This document shows, piece after piece, positions 15,762-23,482 of a stretch of 64,000 nucleotides of DNA. A model generated the notes under the pieces. The model was not told the origin of the DNA and made no database searches. It saw nothing but the letters and a program-made list of their open reading frames with translations. The position numbers and the translations under genes were made by a program. The stretch comes from Flexivirga aerilata (GTDB lineage Bacteria > Actinomycetota > Actinomycetes > Actinomycetales > Dermatophilaceae): contig NZ_JABENB010000002.1 in assembly GCF_013002715.1 (NCBI RefSeq), positions 496,001-560,000 of the forward strand, read 5' to 3'. Every line of letters starts with the position of its first letter. Within the stretch, counting starts at the first letter, position 1.

Positions 15762-16329
15762 CACGCCGCCCGGCGCCAAGCGTGCCGGGCAGCGGCGCCG
15801 AACCCTTGACGGGCAGCACCTGTCCGCTCACACACAACAGCACCGCGTCGGCTGCGGCCGCGACCCGCTGGTTGAGCCGGCCCAGCTCGTCGGCGAAGAT
15901 CCGGCCCGACCGGTGCTCGGACACCAGGCCCCAGCCCACCTCGTTGGTGACGACCACCAGATCCACCATCGACTGCTGCATCGCGTCGACCAATGCCGTT
16001 GCCCGCCGGCCATATTCGGCCTCCCACGCTCCGCGGGGGGCATCCCACGCCCCCAACCCGTCGAGCACTCCGGTCAGCCAGGTGCCGAGACAGTCGATGA
16101 GGGCGCCGGCGGGTGCGTCGGCGAGGGCGACCGGCACGTCGAGCGTGCCGACGCTGCTCCAGGCGGGCGGCCGTCGACGCTGGTGCTCGCGCACGCGCTC
16201 GGCCCAGTCGGCGTCGTCGCGGTCGGGGCCGGTCGCGACATAACGGATGGGGGCGGTCGGGTCGAAGAGTCGCTCGGCGAGTGCCGACTTGCCCGACCGC
16301 ACCCCACCAGTGACCAGGACGAGCGTCAT
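15754..16329 (-). CDS. cobU: Adenosylcobinamide kinase / adenosylcobinamide-phosphate guanylyltransferase
   Basis: CobU (CobP) phosphorylates adenosylcobinamide and transfers GMP to it. The P-loop is TGGVRSGKSALAE at about residues 7-19. The guanylylated His is probably in VREHQRRRPPAW. The family segment VVTNEVGWGLVSEHRSGRIF is intact. At 191 residues it is normal length. ATG at 16329 overlaps cobS by 4 bp, so translation is coupled. Confidence 0.95.
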   Translation of the reverse strand: MTLVLVTGGVRSGKSALAERLFDPTAPIRYVATGPDRDDADWAERVREHQRRRPPAWSSVGTLDVPVALADAPAGALIDCLGTWLTGVLDGLGAWDAPRGAWEAEYGRRATALVDAMQQSMVDLVVVTNEVGWGLVSEHRSGRIFADELGRLNQRVAAAADAVLLCVSGQVLPVKGSAPLPGTLGAGRRDA

Positions 16330-17111
16330 CGCACACCGGCCGACAGCACAAGCAGGGTCGCGGCCAGGGACACCTCGATCGCGGCACCGAAGACGTCACC
16401 GGTGACGCCACCGATGCGGTGAATCACCCTCTGCAGCAACAACAACACGGCCGTCACGGCGCACGCGGCGGCCACGGGACCGAGCCAGACGCGATCGGGC
16501 CCCGCGGACTGCCACCACCAGACCGCGGCGGACAGGATCGCGGCGTGGGCGAGCACCACACCCGCTGCCAGCACCGTCGGCACGGAGCCGGCGACGACCG
16601 CCCCCATCCCGTCGGACCTAGCCGCCGGGAGGCGGGCGTCGGCGGTGAGCGCCGTGGCGATCCGGGAGAAGCAGACCGCAGCGGCCGTGACGAGCCACCC
16701 GCGGGGTGTGCCGAGCACGGCGCCGAGAGCGGCGGACTGGACGATGAGCGCCAGGACGACCGCGGAGACTCCCATCGGTCCCACATCGCCGCTGCGCATG
16801 ATCTCCAGTGCGCGCTCGCGCGTCCAGCCGCCGCCCAAACCGTCGACGGTGTCGGCCAATCCGTCCAGGTGCATCGCGCGAGAGCCGTAGGCAAGGACAC
16901 CGATCATGATCGCGCCGGCGACGATGTCCGGCAGGTGCAGGTGGGCTGCCAGTGCGCCGGCGGCGGTGGCGAGGACGACGATCGGCAGCACTGCGACGGG
17001 TGTCAGCACCATGGCTGAGCGCGCGACCGACCGGTCGATCTGCGGGATCCGGCCGACCGGGATGATCGTCGTGGTGCCCGTCGCGAGCCGCAGACCAGCA
17101 GCAGCACTCAC
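16326..17111 (-). CDS. cobS: Adenosylcobinamide-GDP ribazoletransferase (cobalamin synthase)
   Basis: CobS joins adenosylcobinamide-GDP and alpha-ribazole in the membrane. The 261-residue product has the signature HLDGLADTVDGLGGG followed by RALEIMRSGDVGPMG (about residues 82-111) and several hydrophobic helices. The GTG start overlaps the cobA stop by 4 bp, and its stop overlaps cobU. It is the fifth gene of the riboswitch operon. Confidence 0.95.
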   Translation of the reverse strand: MSAAAGLRLATGTTTIIPVGRIPQIDRSVARSAMVLTPVAVLPIVVLATAAGALAAHLHLPDIVAGAIMIGVLAYGSRAMHLDGLADTVDGLGGGWTRERALEIMRSGDVGPMGVSAVVLALIVQSAALGAVLGTPRGWLVTAAAVCFSRIATALTADARLPAARSDGMGAVVAGSVPTVLAAGVVLAHAAILSAAVWWWQSAGPDRVWLGPVAAACAVTAVLLLLQRVIHRIGGVTGDVFGAAIEVSLAATLLVLSAGVR

Positions 17112-18106
17112 TGCGCGGTCTCCGGCAGGGCGTCGACAACGTCACCGATGACAGTGATCGCCGGCGCTCGGACTCCCTCTGACTGCACGGTTTTCGCGAT
17201 CGCGTCGAGCCGGGCACGCACTGTGCGCTGGCCGTTGATCGCGGCATTCTCGATCGTGGCTGCCGGGGTGTCGGGCGACCGGCCGGCATCGATGAGAGCG
17301 CGAGCGACCGCGTCCAGGGTTGCCACGCCCATCAGGATCACCAGCGTGAGGCCACTGCGTGCGAGCGCTGCCCAGTCGACGTCGCTGCGCGGGTCGTCGG
17401 GCGCAACGTGGCCGGAGACGACGGTGAAGCCCTGGGTCAGGGAACGGTGGGTGAGCGGGATGCCGGCGAGTGCCGGCGCCGCGAGCGCACTGGACACGCC
17501 GGGGACGACACGCACGGCGATTCCCGCGTCGGCACACGCGATCCACTCCTCACCGCCGCGGCCGAAGACGAAGCTGTCACCGCCCTTGAGCCGCACGACG
17601 CGCCGGCCTGCGCGGGCGTGCTCGACGAGGAGCCGGTTGATCGTCTCCTGCGGGGTGCTCTCTCCCCGCGGGATCTTGCCGACGTGGATCACCTCGACAT
17701 CGGGGCGCAGCCGGTCGAGCACGGCGACCGGGGCGAGCCGGTCGGTGAGCACGACGTCGGCGGTCTCGATGGCCCGCACGGCGTCGAGCGTGAGCAGTCC
17801 TTCGGCACCTGGTCCGCCGCCGACGAGGACGACCTCACCGCGCCGGCCGGCGGGTCGGGACGAGGGCTCATCGGCGACGCGGTCCCGCATGACGACGTCG
17901 TATGCCGCGAGCTGCTCGCCGTCGAGGGGGCCTTCCACGACGGTGACCAGTCCACGGTCGGCCAGATCGGCGACGGTGGGGTGCGGGGTGTCCAGCAGCA
18001 CCGCGACCGTGGCTCCGGCGGCCACCAGCGCGTGCACCGACTCGGCGATCCGCAGGCCGGGGGAGTGCAGCAGGACCGTGCGGCCGGCGACCTTCAGCTC
18101 AGACAT
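17108..18106 (-). CDS. cobA: Uroporphyrinogen-III C-methyltransferase with degenerate CysG-like N-terminus
   Basis: The C-terminal 240 residues are a complete SUMT that makes precorrin-2: VVLVGGGPGAEGLLTLDAV, YEV-type loop VIHVGKIPRGEST, RLKGGDSFVFGRGGEE, VVPGVSSALAAPALAGIPLTH split across the family strands, and GHVAPDD. The first 90 residues look like a worn Rossmann domain of the siroheme-synthase (CysG) dehydrogenase/chelatase type. Its glycine-rich motif reads AGRTVLLHSPGLRIAES, without the usual GGGxVAxRK. It overlaps the CobB-CobC gene upstream by 8 bp. The SUMT role is secure; the N-terminal domain is probably structural or non-catalytic. Confidence 0.93.
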   Translation of the reverse strand: MSELKVAGRTVLLHSPGLRIAESVHALVAAGATVAVLLDTPHPTVADLADRGLVTVVEGPLDGEQLAAYDVVMRDRVADEPSSRPAGRRGEVVLVGGGPGAEGLLTLDAVRAIETADVVLTDRLAPVAVLDRLRPDVEVIHVGKIPRGESTPQETINRLLVEHARAGRRVVRLKGGDSFVFGRGGEEWIACADAGIAVRVVPGVSSALAAPALAGIPLTHRSLTQGFTVVSGHVAPDDPRSDVDWAALARSGLTLVILMGVATLDAVARALIDAGRSPDTPAATIENAAINGQRTVRARLDAIAKTVQSEGVRAPAITVIGDVVDALPETAQ

Positions 18107-20612
18107 GGGCGGCCTCCTCGGCGGGTCGCAGGACGGACTGCAGGCTGGTGACGAGCGCGTCGGTGGTCACCAGGTCGCGCGCGGCGATCCGCACCCAGCT
18201 CGCGTCGAGACCCGGGAAGGTGTCGCAGCGGCGCACGGCAAATCCGTTGTCACGCAGGAGTTCTCGCACTCCTGCACCCGGACGGGCGAGGACGAACGGC
18301 GCGGCACCCGGGATGGCAAGCACACCGATGGCGTCCAGACGACGAGCCAGATGGTCACGCTGGACCAACTGCTGCGCGGCCGCCCGCCCGGCCTCCGCCC
18401 GCGCCGGGCCGGTGCAGACGGCGAGCACGGCCTCGGCGGCGAGAGTGCTGACCGGCCAGTGCTGCTGGGCCGCCCGCAGACGATCGACGACCAGCGGAGC
18501 AGCGATGACGTAACCGATGCGGAGACCGGCGAGCCCCCACGTCTTGGTCAGCGACCGGACGACGATCACGTCGTCGCGCTGTGTGCCCCGCAGGAACGAC
18601 TCCCTCTCGCCCGGCACCGCGTCGAGGAACGCCTCATCGACGACGAGCAACCGGTCCGGACCGGTGAGTCGCTCCAGGGCTGCGCGCGGGTGGAGCACCC
18701 CGGTCGGGTTGGTCGGGTTGCCGACGACGATCAGGTCGGCAGTGGATTGCGTTGCACAGGAGAGGGTTTCGTCGGTGAGGGTGAAGTCGTCATCGGCACG
18801 GAGCATGATGCGTTCGACCGTGTGCCCGGCCCGACGTAGCGCAGCCTCCGGCTCGGTGAACTGCGGGTGCACCACGGCCGGCCGTGTGGTGAGGCCGGAC
18901 CGGGCGATGAGTGTGAAGGCCTCGTCGGCGCCGGCGGTCAGCAGCACCCGGTGCTCGTCGACGCCGTGCCGCTGCGCGATCGCCCACCGGGCCGCGTGCA
19001 CGTCCGGGTAAGCGGCCAGTTGCCCGACGCCCTCCCGCAGCCGCGCGGCGAGCCACGCCGGCGGGGTGGCGACCCGCACGTTCACCGCGAGATCGACCAG
19101 ATCGTCGGCGACCTCCTCGTCGCCGTGATGATGCAGCGGATCGGCGACAGCAGGGTCGAGGGGCGCCGGCGGCTCGGCTGCCGCCATCGGGACGGGCACC
19201 TCGGTGCCGGCGAAATCCCTTGCGGCGTCAGCGAAACTCGTCGCGAGGTGGGCGTGGCCGGCCCAGGCCACATGCAGGTATGACGCGACGAGGCTCGCCC
19301 TGCCGACGCCGGCCGGGTCGGTCGCGAACCCGTCCGGCGCGGCGGGACTCCCGTCATACGAGAGGAGCCAGGCGGGGTCGGTGCCGGCGGACGGCGTGAC
19401 TCGCGTGCGGTGGAACTCGTGGCCGGTGACGGTGGTGCCGGCCGGCCCGAGCACGCTGTCGGTGGCGAGCCGGGCGTCGCGATAGCCGAGCACCAGGCGG
19501 GGGTGCATCGCCCCTGTCGCCGCGAGGGCGCCGGTCATCGGCCGCCCGTCGAGTGTGTCGGCGAGATAGAGCAGCCCGGCACACTCGGCCACCGTCGGCA
19601 TGCCGGCATCGACGGCGGCCCTGATCTGGCTGCGCAGGGACCGGTTGTGGGAGAGCGCTGCCGCGTGCACCTCGGGGAAGCCCCCGCCCAGGTAGAGGGC
19701 GCTGGTGCCGGCGGGCAGTGCCTGGTCGGTGACCGGGTCGAAGAACTCGACGCGGCACCCGGCGGCCCGGAGCAGCTCGGCCGTCTCCGGGTAGCGGAAG
19801 GTGAAGACGCGACCACCGGACACTGCGACGACCGGTGCGCCAGAGGTCGATCGAGCGGCTCCTGCGGATCCGACGGCGGTCGCGGGATCCCAAGCAGGAC
19901 AGCCGAGTTCGGGCGCAGTGCCGGCCAGCGTGAGCACCAGGTCGAGATCGACGTGATCGGCCACCACACCGGCGACGGTGTGGAGTGCTGCGGCGGCACG
20001 GTCGTGTTCGTCGACCGGCACCAGACCGAGGTGCCGGGACGGCACGTGCAGACCCACGTCGCGCGGGATGACACCGACCACCGGTATGCCGGTGCGCTCG
20101 ACCGCCCTGCGCGCCTCGTCGGCGTGCCGGCTCGATCCTGCCTTGTTGAGGATGACGCCGGCGACCTGCACACCCGGGTCGGCGGCGGCCAGCCCGGACA
20201 CCAACGGACCGACGGTGTTGGCCAGGTGGGAGATGTCGACGACCAGGAGCACCGGCGTCCGGGTGTGGGCCGCGACCCAGCCGGACGACCCGAAGCCGTC
20301 GGTGCCGAGGCGTCCGTCGAACAGGCCCATCACACCTTCGACGACGGTGACGTCCGCGGGCGTGGGCACCTCGGCGGCTCGGCGCAGCAGGGGACCGATG
20401 AGACCCGGCGAGGTGAGCACCGCGTCGAGATTGCGACTCGGCCGCCCGGTGGCCAATGCGTGGTAGCCCGGGTCGATGTAGTCCGGTCCAACCTTCGCCG
20501 CGCCGACGGTCCGGCCCGTGGCGCGCAGCGCTGCCATGAGGCCGACGGAGATGGTCGTCTTGCCCTGGCCGGATGCCGGGGCGGCCACGAGAAGCCTTGG
20601 TACGTCTACCAT
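18099..20612 (-). CDS. cobB-cobC: Fusion of cobyrinate a,c-diamide synthase (CobB) and threonine-phosphate decarboxylase-like CobC
   Basis: This 837-residue protein joins two enzymes. Residues 1-460 are CobB/CbiA: P-loop LLVAAPASGQGKTTISVG (8-25), KVGPDYIDPGYHALATG, and a class-I glutamine amidotransferase half with the nucleophile in VAECAGLLYL and a late His in SYLHVAWAGHAH. It amidates the a and c side chains of (hydrogeno)cobyrinate. Residues 510-837 are a fold-type I PLP enzyme of the L-threonine-O-3-phosphate decarboxylase group (LTAGADEAFTLIARSG, GNPTNPTGVLHPR, VVDEAFLDAVPG, and the PLP lysine in SLTKTWGLAGLRIGY), supplying aminopropanol phosphate. The linker is rich in Ala, Pro and His. 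ATG at 20612 overlaps cobO by 7 bp. Confidence 0.93.
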   Translation of the reverse strand: MVDVPRLLVAAPASGQGKTTISVGLMAALRATGRTVGAAKVGPDYIDPGYHALATGRPSRNLDAVLTSPGLIGPLLRRAAEVPTPADVTVVEGVMGLFDGRLGTDGFGSSGWVAAHTRTPVLLVVDISHLANTVGPLVSGLAAADPGVQVAGVILNKAGSSRHADEARRAVERTGIPVVGVIPRDVGLHVPSRHLGLVPVDEHDRAAAALHTVAGVVADHVDLDLVLTLAGTAPELGCPAWDPATAVGSAGAARSTSGAPVVAVSGGRVFTFRYPETAELLRAAGCRVEFFDPVTDQALPAGTSALYLGGGFPEVHAAALSHNRSLRSQIRAAVDAGMPTVAECAGLLYLADTLDGRPMTGALAATGAMHPRLVLGYRDARLATDSVLGPAGTTVTGHEFHRTRVTPSAGTDPAWLLSYDGSPAAPDGFATDPAGVGRASLVASYLHVAWAGHAHLATSFADAARDFAGTEVPVPMAAAEPPAPLDPAVADPLHHHGDEEVADDLVDLAVNVRVATPPAWLAARLREGVGQLAAYPDVHAARWAIAQRHGVDEHRVLLTAGADEAFTLIARSGLTTRPAVVHPQFTEPEAALRRAGHTVERIMLRADDDFTLTDETLSCATQSTADLIVVGNPTNPTGVLHPRAALERLTGPDRLLVVDEAFLDAVPGERESFLRGTQRDDVIVVRSLTKTWGLAGLRIGYVIAAPLVVDRLRAAQQHWPVSTLAAEAVLAVCTGPARAEAGRAAAQQLVQRDHLARRLDAIGVLAIPGAAPFVLARPGAGVRELLRDNGFAVRRCDTFPGLDASWVRIAARDLVTTDALVTSLQSVLRPAEEAAHV

Positions 20613-21220
20613 TCGATGCCCCGCTGGCCCTTCTGCCCCTTGTCGAAGGGGTGCGCGGTCTTGACCATCTCGGTCGACAGGTCGGCGATCGCCAGCAGGT
20701 CCGGATGAGGATCGCGGCCGGTGATCACCACGTGCTGGTAACCCGGGCGGTCGCGCAGCGTGTCCACCACCTCGGCCGTGTCGACCCAACCCCACTTGAG
20801 GACGTAGCTGAACTCGTCGAGCACGTAGAGGGTGTGGCGTTCATCCGCGAGCCGGCGCTTGATCTCCGTCCAGCCCTCCCGGGCATCGGCGGCGTGGTCG
20901 TCCTCGCTGCCCTGCTTGCGCGACCAGGACCAGCCGGAACCCATCTTGTGCCACTCGACCGGGCCGCCCTCGCCGGTCTCGGCGTGCAACCGGCCCAGCG
21001 CTTCCAGCGCAGTCTGCTCGCCGACGCGCCACTTGGCCGACTTCACGAACTGGAAGACACCGATGTCCCATCCCTGGTTCCAGCCGCGCAGGGCGAGACC
21101 GAACGCCGCGGTCGACTTTCCTTTGCCCCCACCGTGATTGACGACCACGAGCGGCTGGTTACGACGCTGTCGTGTGGTCAGGCCGTCCTTCGGCGTGACT
21201 TCTGTGTTGCCGCGCACCAT
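20606..21220 (-). CDS. cobO: Cob(I)yrinic acid a,c-diamide adenosyltransferase
   Basis: CobO transfers the adenosyl group from ATP to reduced cobalt. The 204-residue protein has the unusual CobA/CobO P-loop NHGGGKGKSTAAFG (about residues 28-41) and the family segments FQFVKSAKWRVGE, WHKMGSGWSW and YVLDEFSYVLKWGW, plus GRDPHPDLLAIADLSTEM. ATG at 21220 overlaps the chlID stop as TGATG, and its stop overlaps cobB-cobC. It needs Co(I), yet no CobR-type reductase gene is visible nearby. Confidence 0.95.
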   Translation of the reverse strand: MVRGNTEVTPKDGLTTRQRRNQPLVVVNHGGGKGKSTAAFGLALRGWNQGWDIGVFQFVKSAKWRVGEQTALEALGRLHAETGEGGPVEWHKMGSGWSWSRKQGSEDDHAADAREGWTEIKRRLADERHTLYVLDEFSYVLKWGWVDTAEVVDTLRDRPGYQHVVITGRDPHPDLLAIADLSTEMVKTAHPFDKGQKGQRGIEW

Positions 21221-23280
21221 CAGGCGCTCCTGCCCAGTCGGGTGGTGGATGCGGCGACGTGGTCGACGAGGGTCTGGGCGGCGACGTCGCCGACCGGCAC
21301 GTGGCGCGCATGCATGCGGGCTGCGAGCCGGGCCGCGAGAGCGAGCCTCATCCGGCCGGCTTCGCAGTCGAGCACCAAGGTTTCCCAACCGGTTTCGGGC
21401 CAGCGGTCGGCGATTGCGTTGGCGCGGTCCAGTGCGTCGGGGGTTGCCGTCGCGCGACCGTCGGTGACGAGCACGACCAGGGGCCGGCGGCGCGGGTCAC
21501 GCAGCCGCGCCAGCCGCAGGGTGTGCGCGGTGAGCTCAAGACCCTCGGCGAGGGGAGTGCGGCCGCCGTGCGGGAGCTCTGCCAGCCGGGCCGCTGCCGC
21601 GTCCACCGAGCTCGTCGGCGGCAGCGTGAGCTCCGCGGTGCGTCCGCGAAAACTGATCAGGCTGACCTGGTCACGGCGCTGGTAGGCGTCGAGCAGCAGC
21701 GACAGGACCGCGGTCTTGACCTCGGTCATCCGCTTGTGTGCGGCCATCGAGCCGGACGCGTCGACCACGAAGAGCACCAGGTTGGCCTCGCGCCCCTCGC
21801 GGACCTGGCGACGGAGGTCGTCACGCACGATCCTGAGCCGGCGGGGGGACGCGGCCGAGCGCGCTTCGCGGAGCGCGGCGCTGCGGATCGTCGCCGGCAG
21901 GTGCACGGAGCCCCCGTCATACACCGCATGGGAGACGGTGCGGCCGGCGTCGGTGCGTGCCTTGCTGCGCCGCCCGAGGGCGCCTTCGCCCACGCCACGG
22001 ACCTCGAAAGCCTTTGCCCGGTAGGGGGTTTCGGCGCCAGCGACGCCGATGGGTGCGACGCCTGCCGAGGGAGCGTCCGCAGTGTCGCCGGCGTCGGTGT
22101 CATGCGGCGCGTCGGCGGTCTCCTCGGGCGCACCCGGCTGCTGCGTCGGCGCAGGAGCGTCGGCGCCGGCCGGCGGGTTGTCCGCGGCATCGGGTGCGTT
22201 CGTCTGCTCGCCGCCGCCGGGGCCGTCGTCGGGCCCGTCCGGTCCGTCCGGTCCCTCGTGCGGGTCGTCCGGCAGGCCGGATTCGTCGAGCAACTGGTCG
22301 AGCAGGTCCTCGTCCATGCCGGGCGCGTCGAACGGGTTGCGCCGCCGGCGGTGGGGGAGGGCGAACATCGCCGCCGCGCGGATGTCTTCGCGCAGCACCT
22401 CGGCACCCCCGCGCCAGGCCGCATGGGCCAGCGCGGCACGGGCGGTCACGATGTCGGCGCGCATCCCGTCGACGTCGAATCCCGCACAGACGCGGGCGAT
22501 CGCGGCCATCGCCCGGTCACTGAGCTCGACCTCGGGCAGGCGCTTGCGGGCGGCGGCGAGGCGTGCGGACAGGTCCGCTTGCGCGTCGGCATACCGGGTG
22601 GTGAACGACTCGGGGTCGCTGTCGAAGGCGAGCCTGCGCCGCACCACCTCTGCGCGCTCCTGCGGGTCGCGGCTGGCGGCCACCTCGACGGTCAGCCCGA
22701 AACGGTCGAGCAACTGCGGGCGCAGCTCGCCCTCCTCGGGGTTCATCGTGCCGATGAGCTCCATGCGTGCTGCGTGGCTGACCGAAACCCCGTCGCGTTC
22801 AACGGTATTGCGCCCCATGGCCGCGGCGTCGAGCAACACGTCGACGAGATGGTCGGGCAGCAGGTTGACCTCGTCGACGTAGAGGATGCCGCGGTTGGCG
22901 GCGGCGAGCAGACCGGGCTCGAATGCCGCGTGCCCCTCCGAGAGTGCGGCGGACAGATCCAGCGACCCGGTCACGCGGTCCTCACCGGCACCGACGGGCA
23001 ACTCGACGAGATGCGGCCGGCGCCGCACGGTGGTCTGTTCGTGACGGGCGGTGTCGGGGCACTCCGGGTCGGGCGCGCCCGGGTCGCAGCCGAAGCGACA
23101 TCCGGCGATGACGTCCTGCTCGGGCAGCACCGCGGCGAGTGCCCGCACGAGCGTCGACTTGGCGGTGCCCTTCTCGCCACGCACGAGCACGCCGCCGATC
23201 TCCGGCGCGACACTGGTCAGCACGAGTGCCAGCGACATGTCGTCGGCGCCGACGACGGCGGTGAAGGGGAAGGTGGACAC
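21220..23280 (-). CDS. ChlI/ChlD-type magnesium-chelatase-like ATPase for CobN
   Basis: The 686-residue protein fuses the AAA+ and von Willebrand subunits of a chelatase motor. The Walker A is RGEKGTAKST (34-43), a Cys-rich loop follows (CRFGCDPGAPDPECPD), and the Walker B is ILYVDEVNLLPD. An acidic Gly/Pro/Asp/Ala linker occupies about residues 345-445. The C-terminal MIDAS motif is VVDASGSMAAHKR. In actinobacteria lacking CobS/CobT such proteins are thought to drive cobalt insertion by CobN. GTG at 23280 has GAGGAGG 7 nt upstream. It is first in a seven-gene operon behind a cobalamin riboswitch. Confidence 0.9.
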   Translation of the reverse strand: MSTFPFTAVVGADDMSLALVLTSVAPEIGGVLVRGEKGTAKSTLVRALAAVLPEQDVIAGCRFGCDPGAPDPECPDTARHEQTTVRRRPHLVELPVGAGEDRVTGSLDLSAALSEGHAAFEPGLLAAANRGILYVDEVNLLPDHLVDVLLDAAAMGRNTVERDGVSVSHAARMELIGTMNPEEGELRPQLLDRFGLTVEVAASRDPQERAEVVRRRLAFDSDPESFTTRYADAQADLSARLAAARKRLPEVELSDRAMAAIARVCAGFDVDGMRADIVTARAALAHAAWRGGAEVLREDIRAAAMFALPHRRRRNPFDAPGMDEDLLDQLLDESGLPDDPHEGPDGPDGPDDGPGGGEQTNAPDAADNPPAGADAPAPTQQPGAPEETADAPHDTDAGDTADAPSAGVAPIGVAGAETPYRAKAFEVRGVGEGALGRRSKARTDAGRTVSHAVYDGGSVHLPATIRSAALREARSAASPRRLRIVRDDLRRQVREGREANLVLFVVDASGSMAAHKRMTEVKTAVLSLLLDAYQRRDQVSLISFRGRTAELTLPPTSSVDAAAARLAELPHGGRTPLAEGLELTAHTLRLARLRDPRRRPLVVLVTDGRATATPDALDRANAIADRWPETGWETLVLDCEAGRMRLALAARLAARMHARHVPVGDVAAQTLVDHVAASTTRLGRSA

Positions 23281-23294
23281 AGCGAAACCTCCTC

Positions 23295-23347
23295 GGTGAG
23301 TGCCTCGCTCACCGTTGCCCGGACACGCCCCGCGGCGCGGGGAGTGT
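23295..23347 (-). promoter_or_regulatory. Hairpins between the riboswitch and chlID (possible expression platform)
   Basis: Two inverted repeats lie between aptamer and start. A GC-rich 11-bp stem (23323-23333 with 23337-23347, one mismatch) is followed by a smaller GGTGAG/CTCACC stem (23295-23300 with 23308-23313). The second touches the GAGGAGG ribosome-binding site at 23288-23294, so control could act on translation. No T-run follows either stem. Confidence 0.5.
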
Positions 23348-23354
23348 GCCCCCG

Positions 23355-23453
23355 GTGACGTTCTGACTCTCCCGGGCAGCCCGGGATCACAGCGGCGGGA
23401 CCGTCCCGGATTCACACCGGAGTTCCTCGCCGAGGGCATGGGCATCATGTCAC
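23355..23453 (-). ncRNA. Cobalamin riboswitch controlling the chlID-to-cobD operon
   Basis: On the minus strand are GAGGAACTCCGGTGTGAATC, the box GCCGCTGTGA and the 3' element GAGTCAGAAC, in the order and spacing of the cobalamin aptamer. GTGAC (minus 23453-23449) and GTCAC (23359-23355) can close the outer stem. The B12 box reads GCCGCTG instead of the more common GCCACTG. The cobL promoter lies just beyond its 5' side on the other strand. Confidence 0.9.
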
Positions 23454-23470
23454 GGTGCGCGCTCGCGCAT

Positions 23471-23476
23471 TACTGT
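23471..23476 (+). promoter_or_regulatory. cobL -10 hexamer (predicted leaderless start)
   Basis: TACTGT is 6 nt before the GTG at 23483. It lies 18 bp from the outer stem of the divergent riboswitch, so the promoters of the two operons must lie very close together or overlap. Confidence 0.45.
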
Positions 23477-23482
23477 GGCGGC

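Noticed and set aside
23300..23482. ATG/GTG starts for cobL upstream of 23483
   Set aside because: They would translate the complement of the cobalamin riboswitch; family similarity begins at VIEVVGC.
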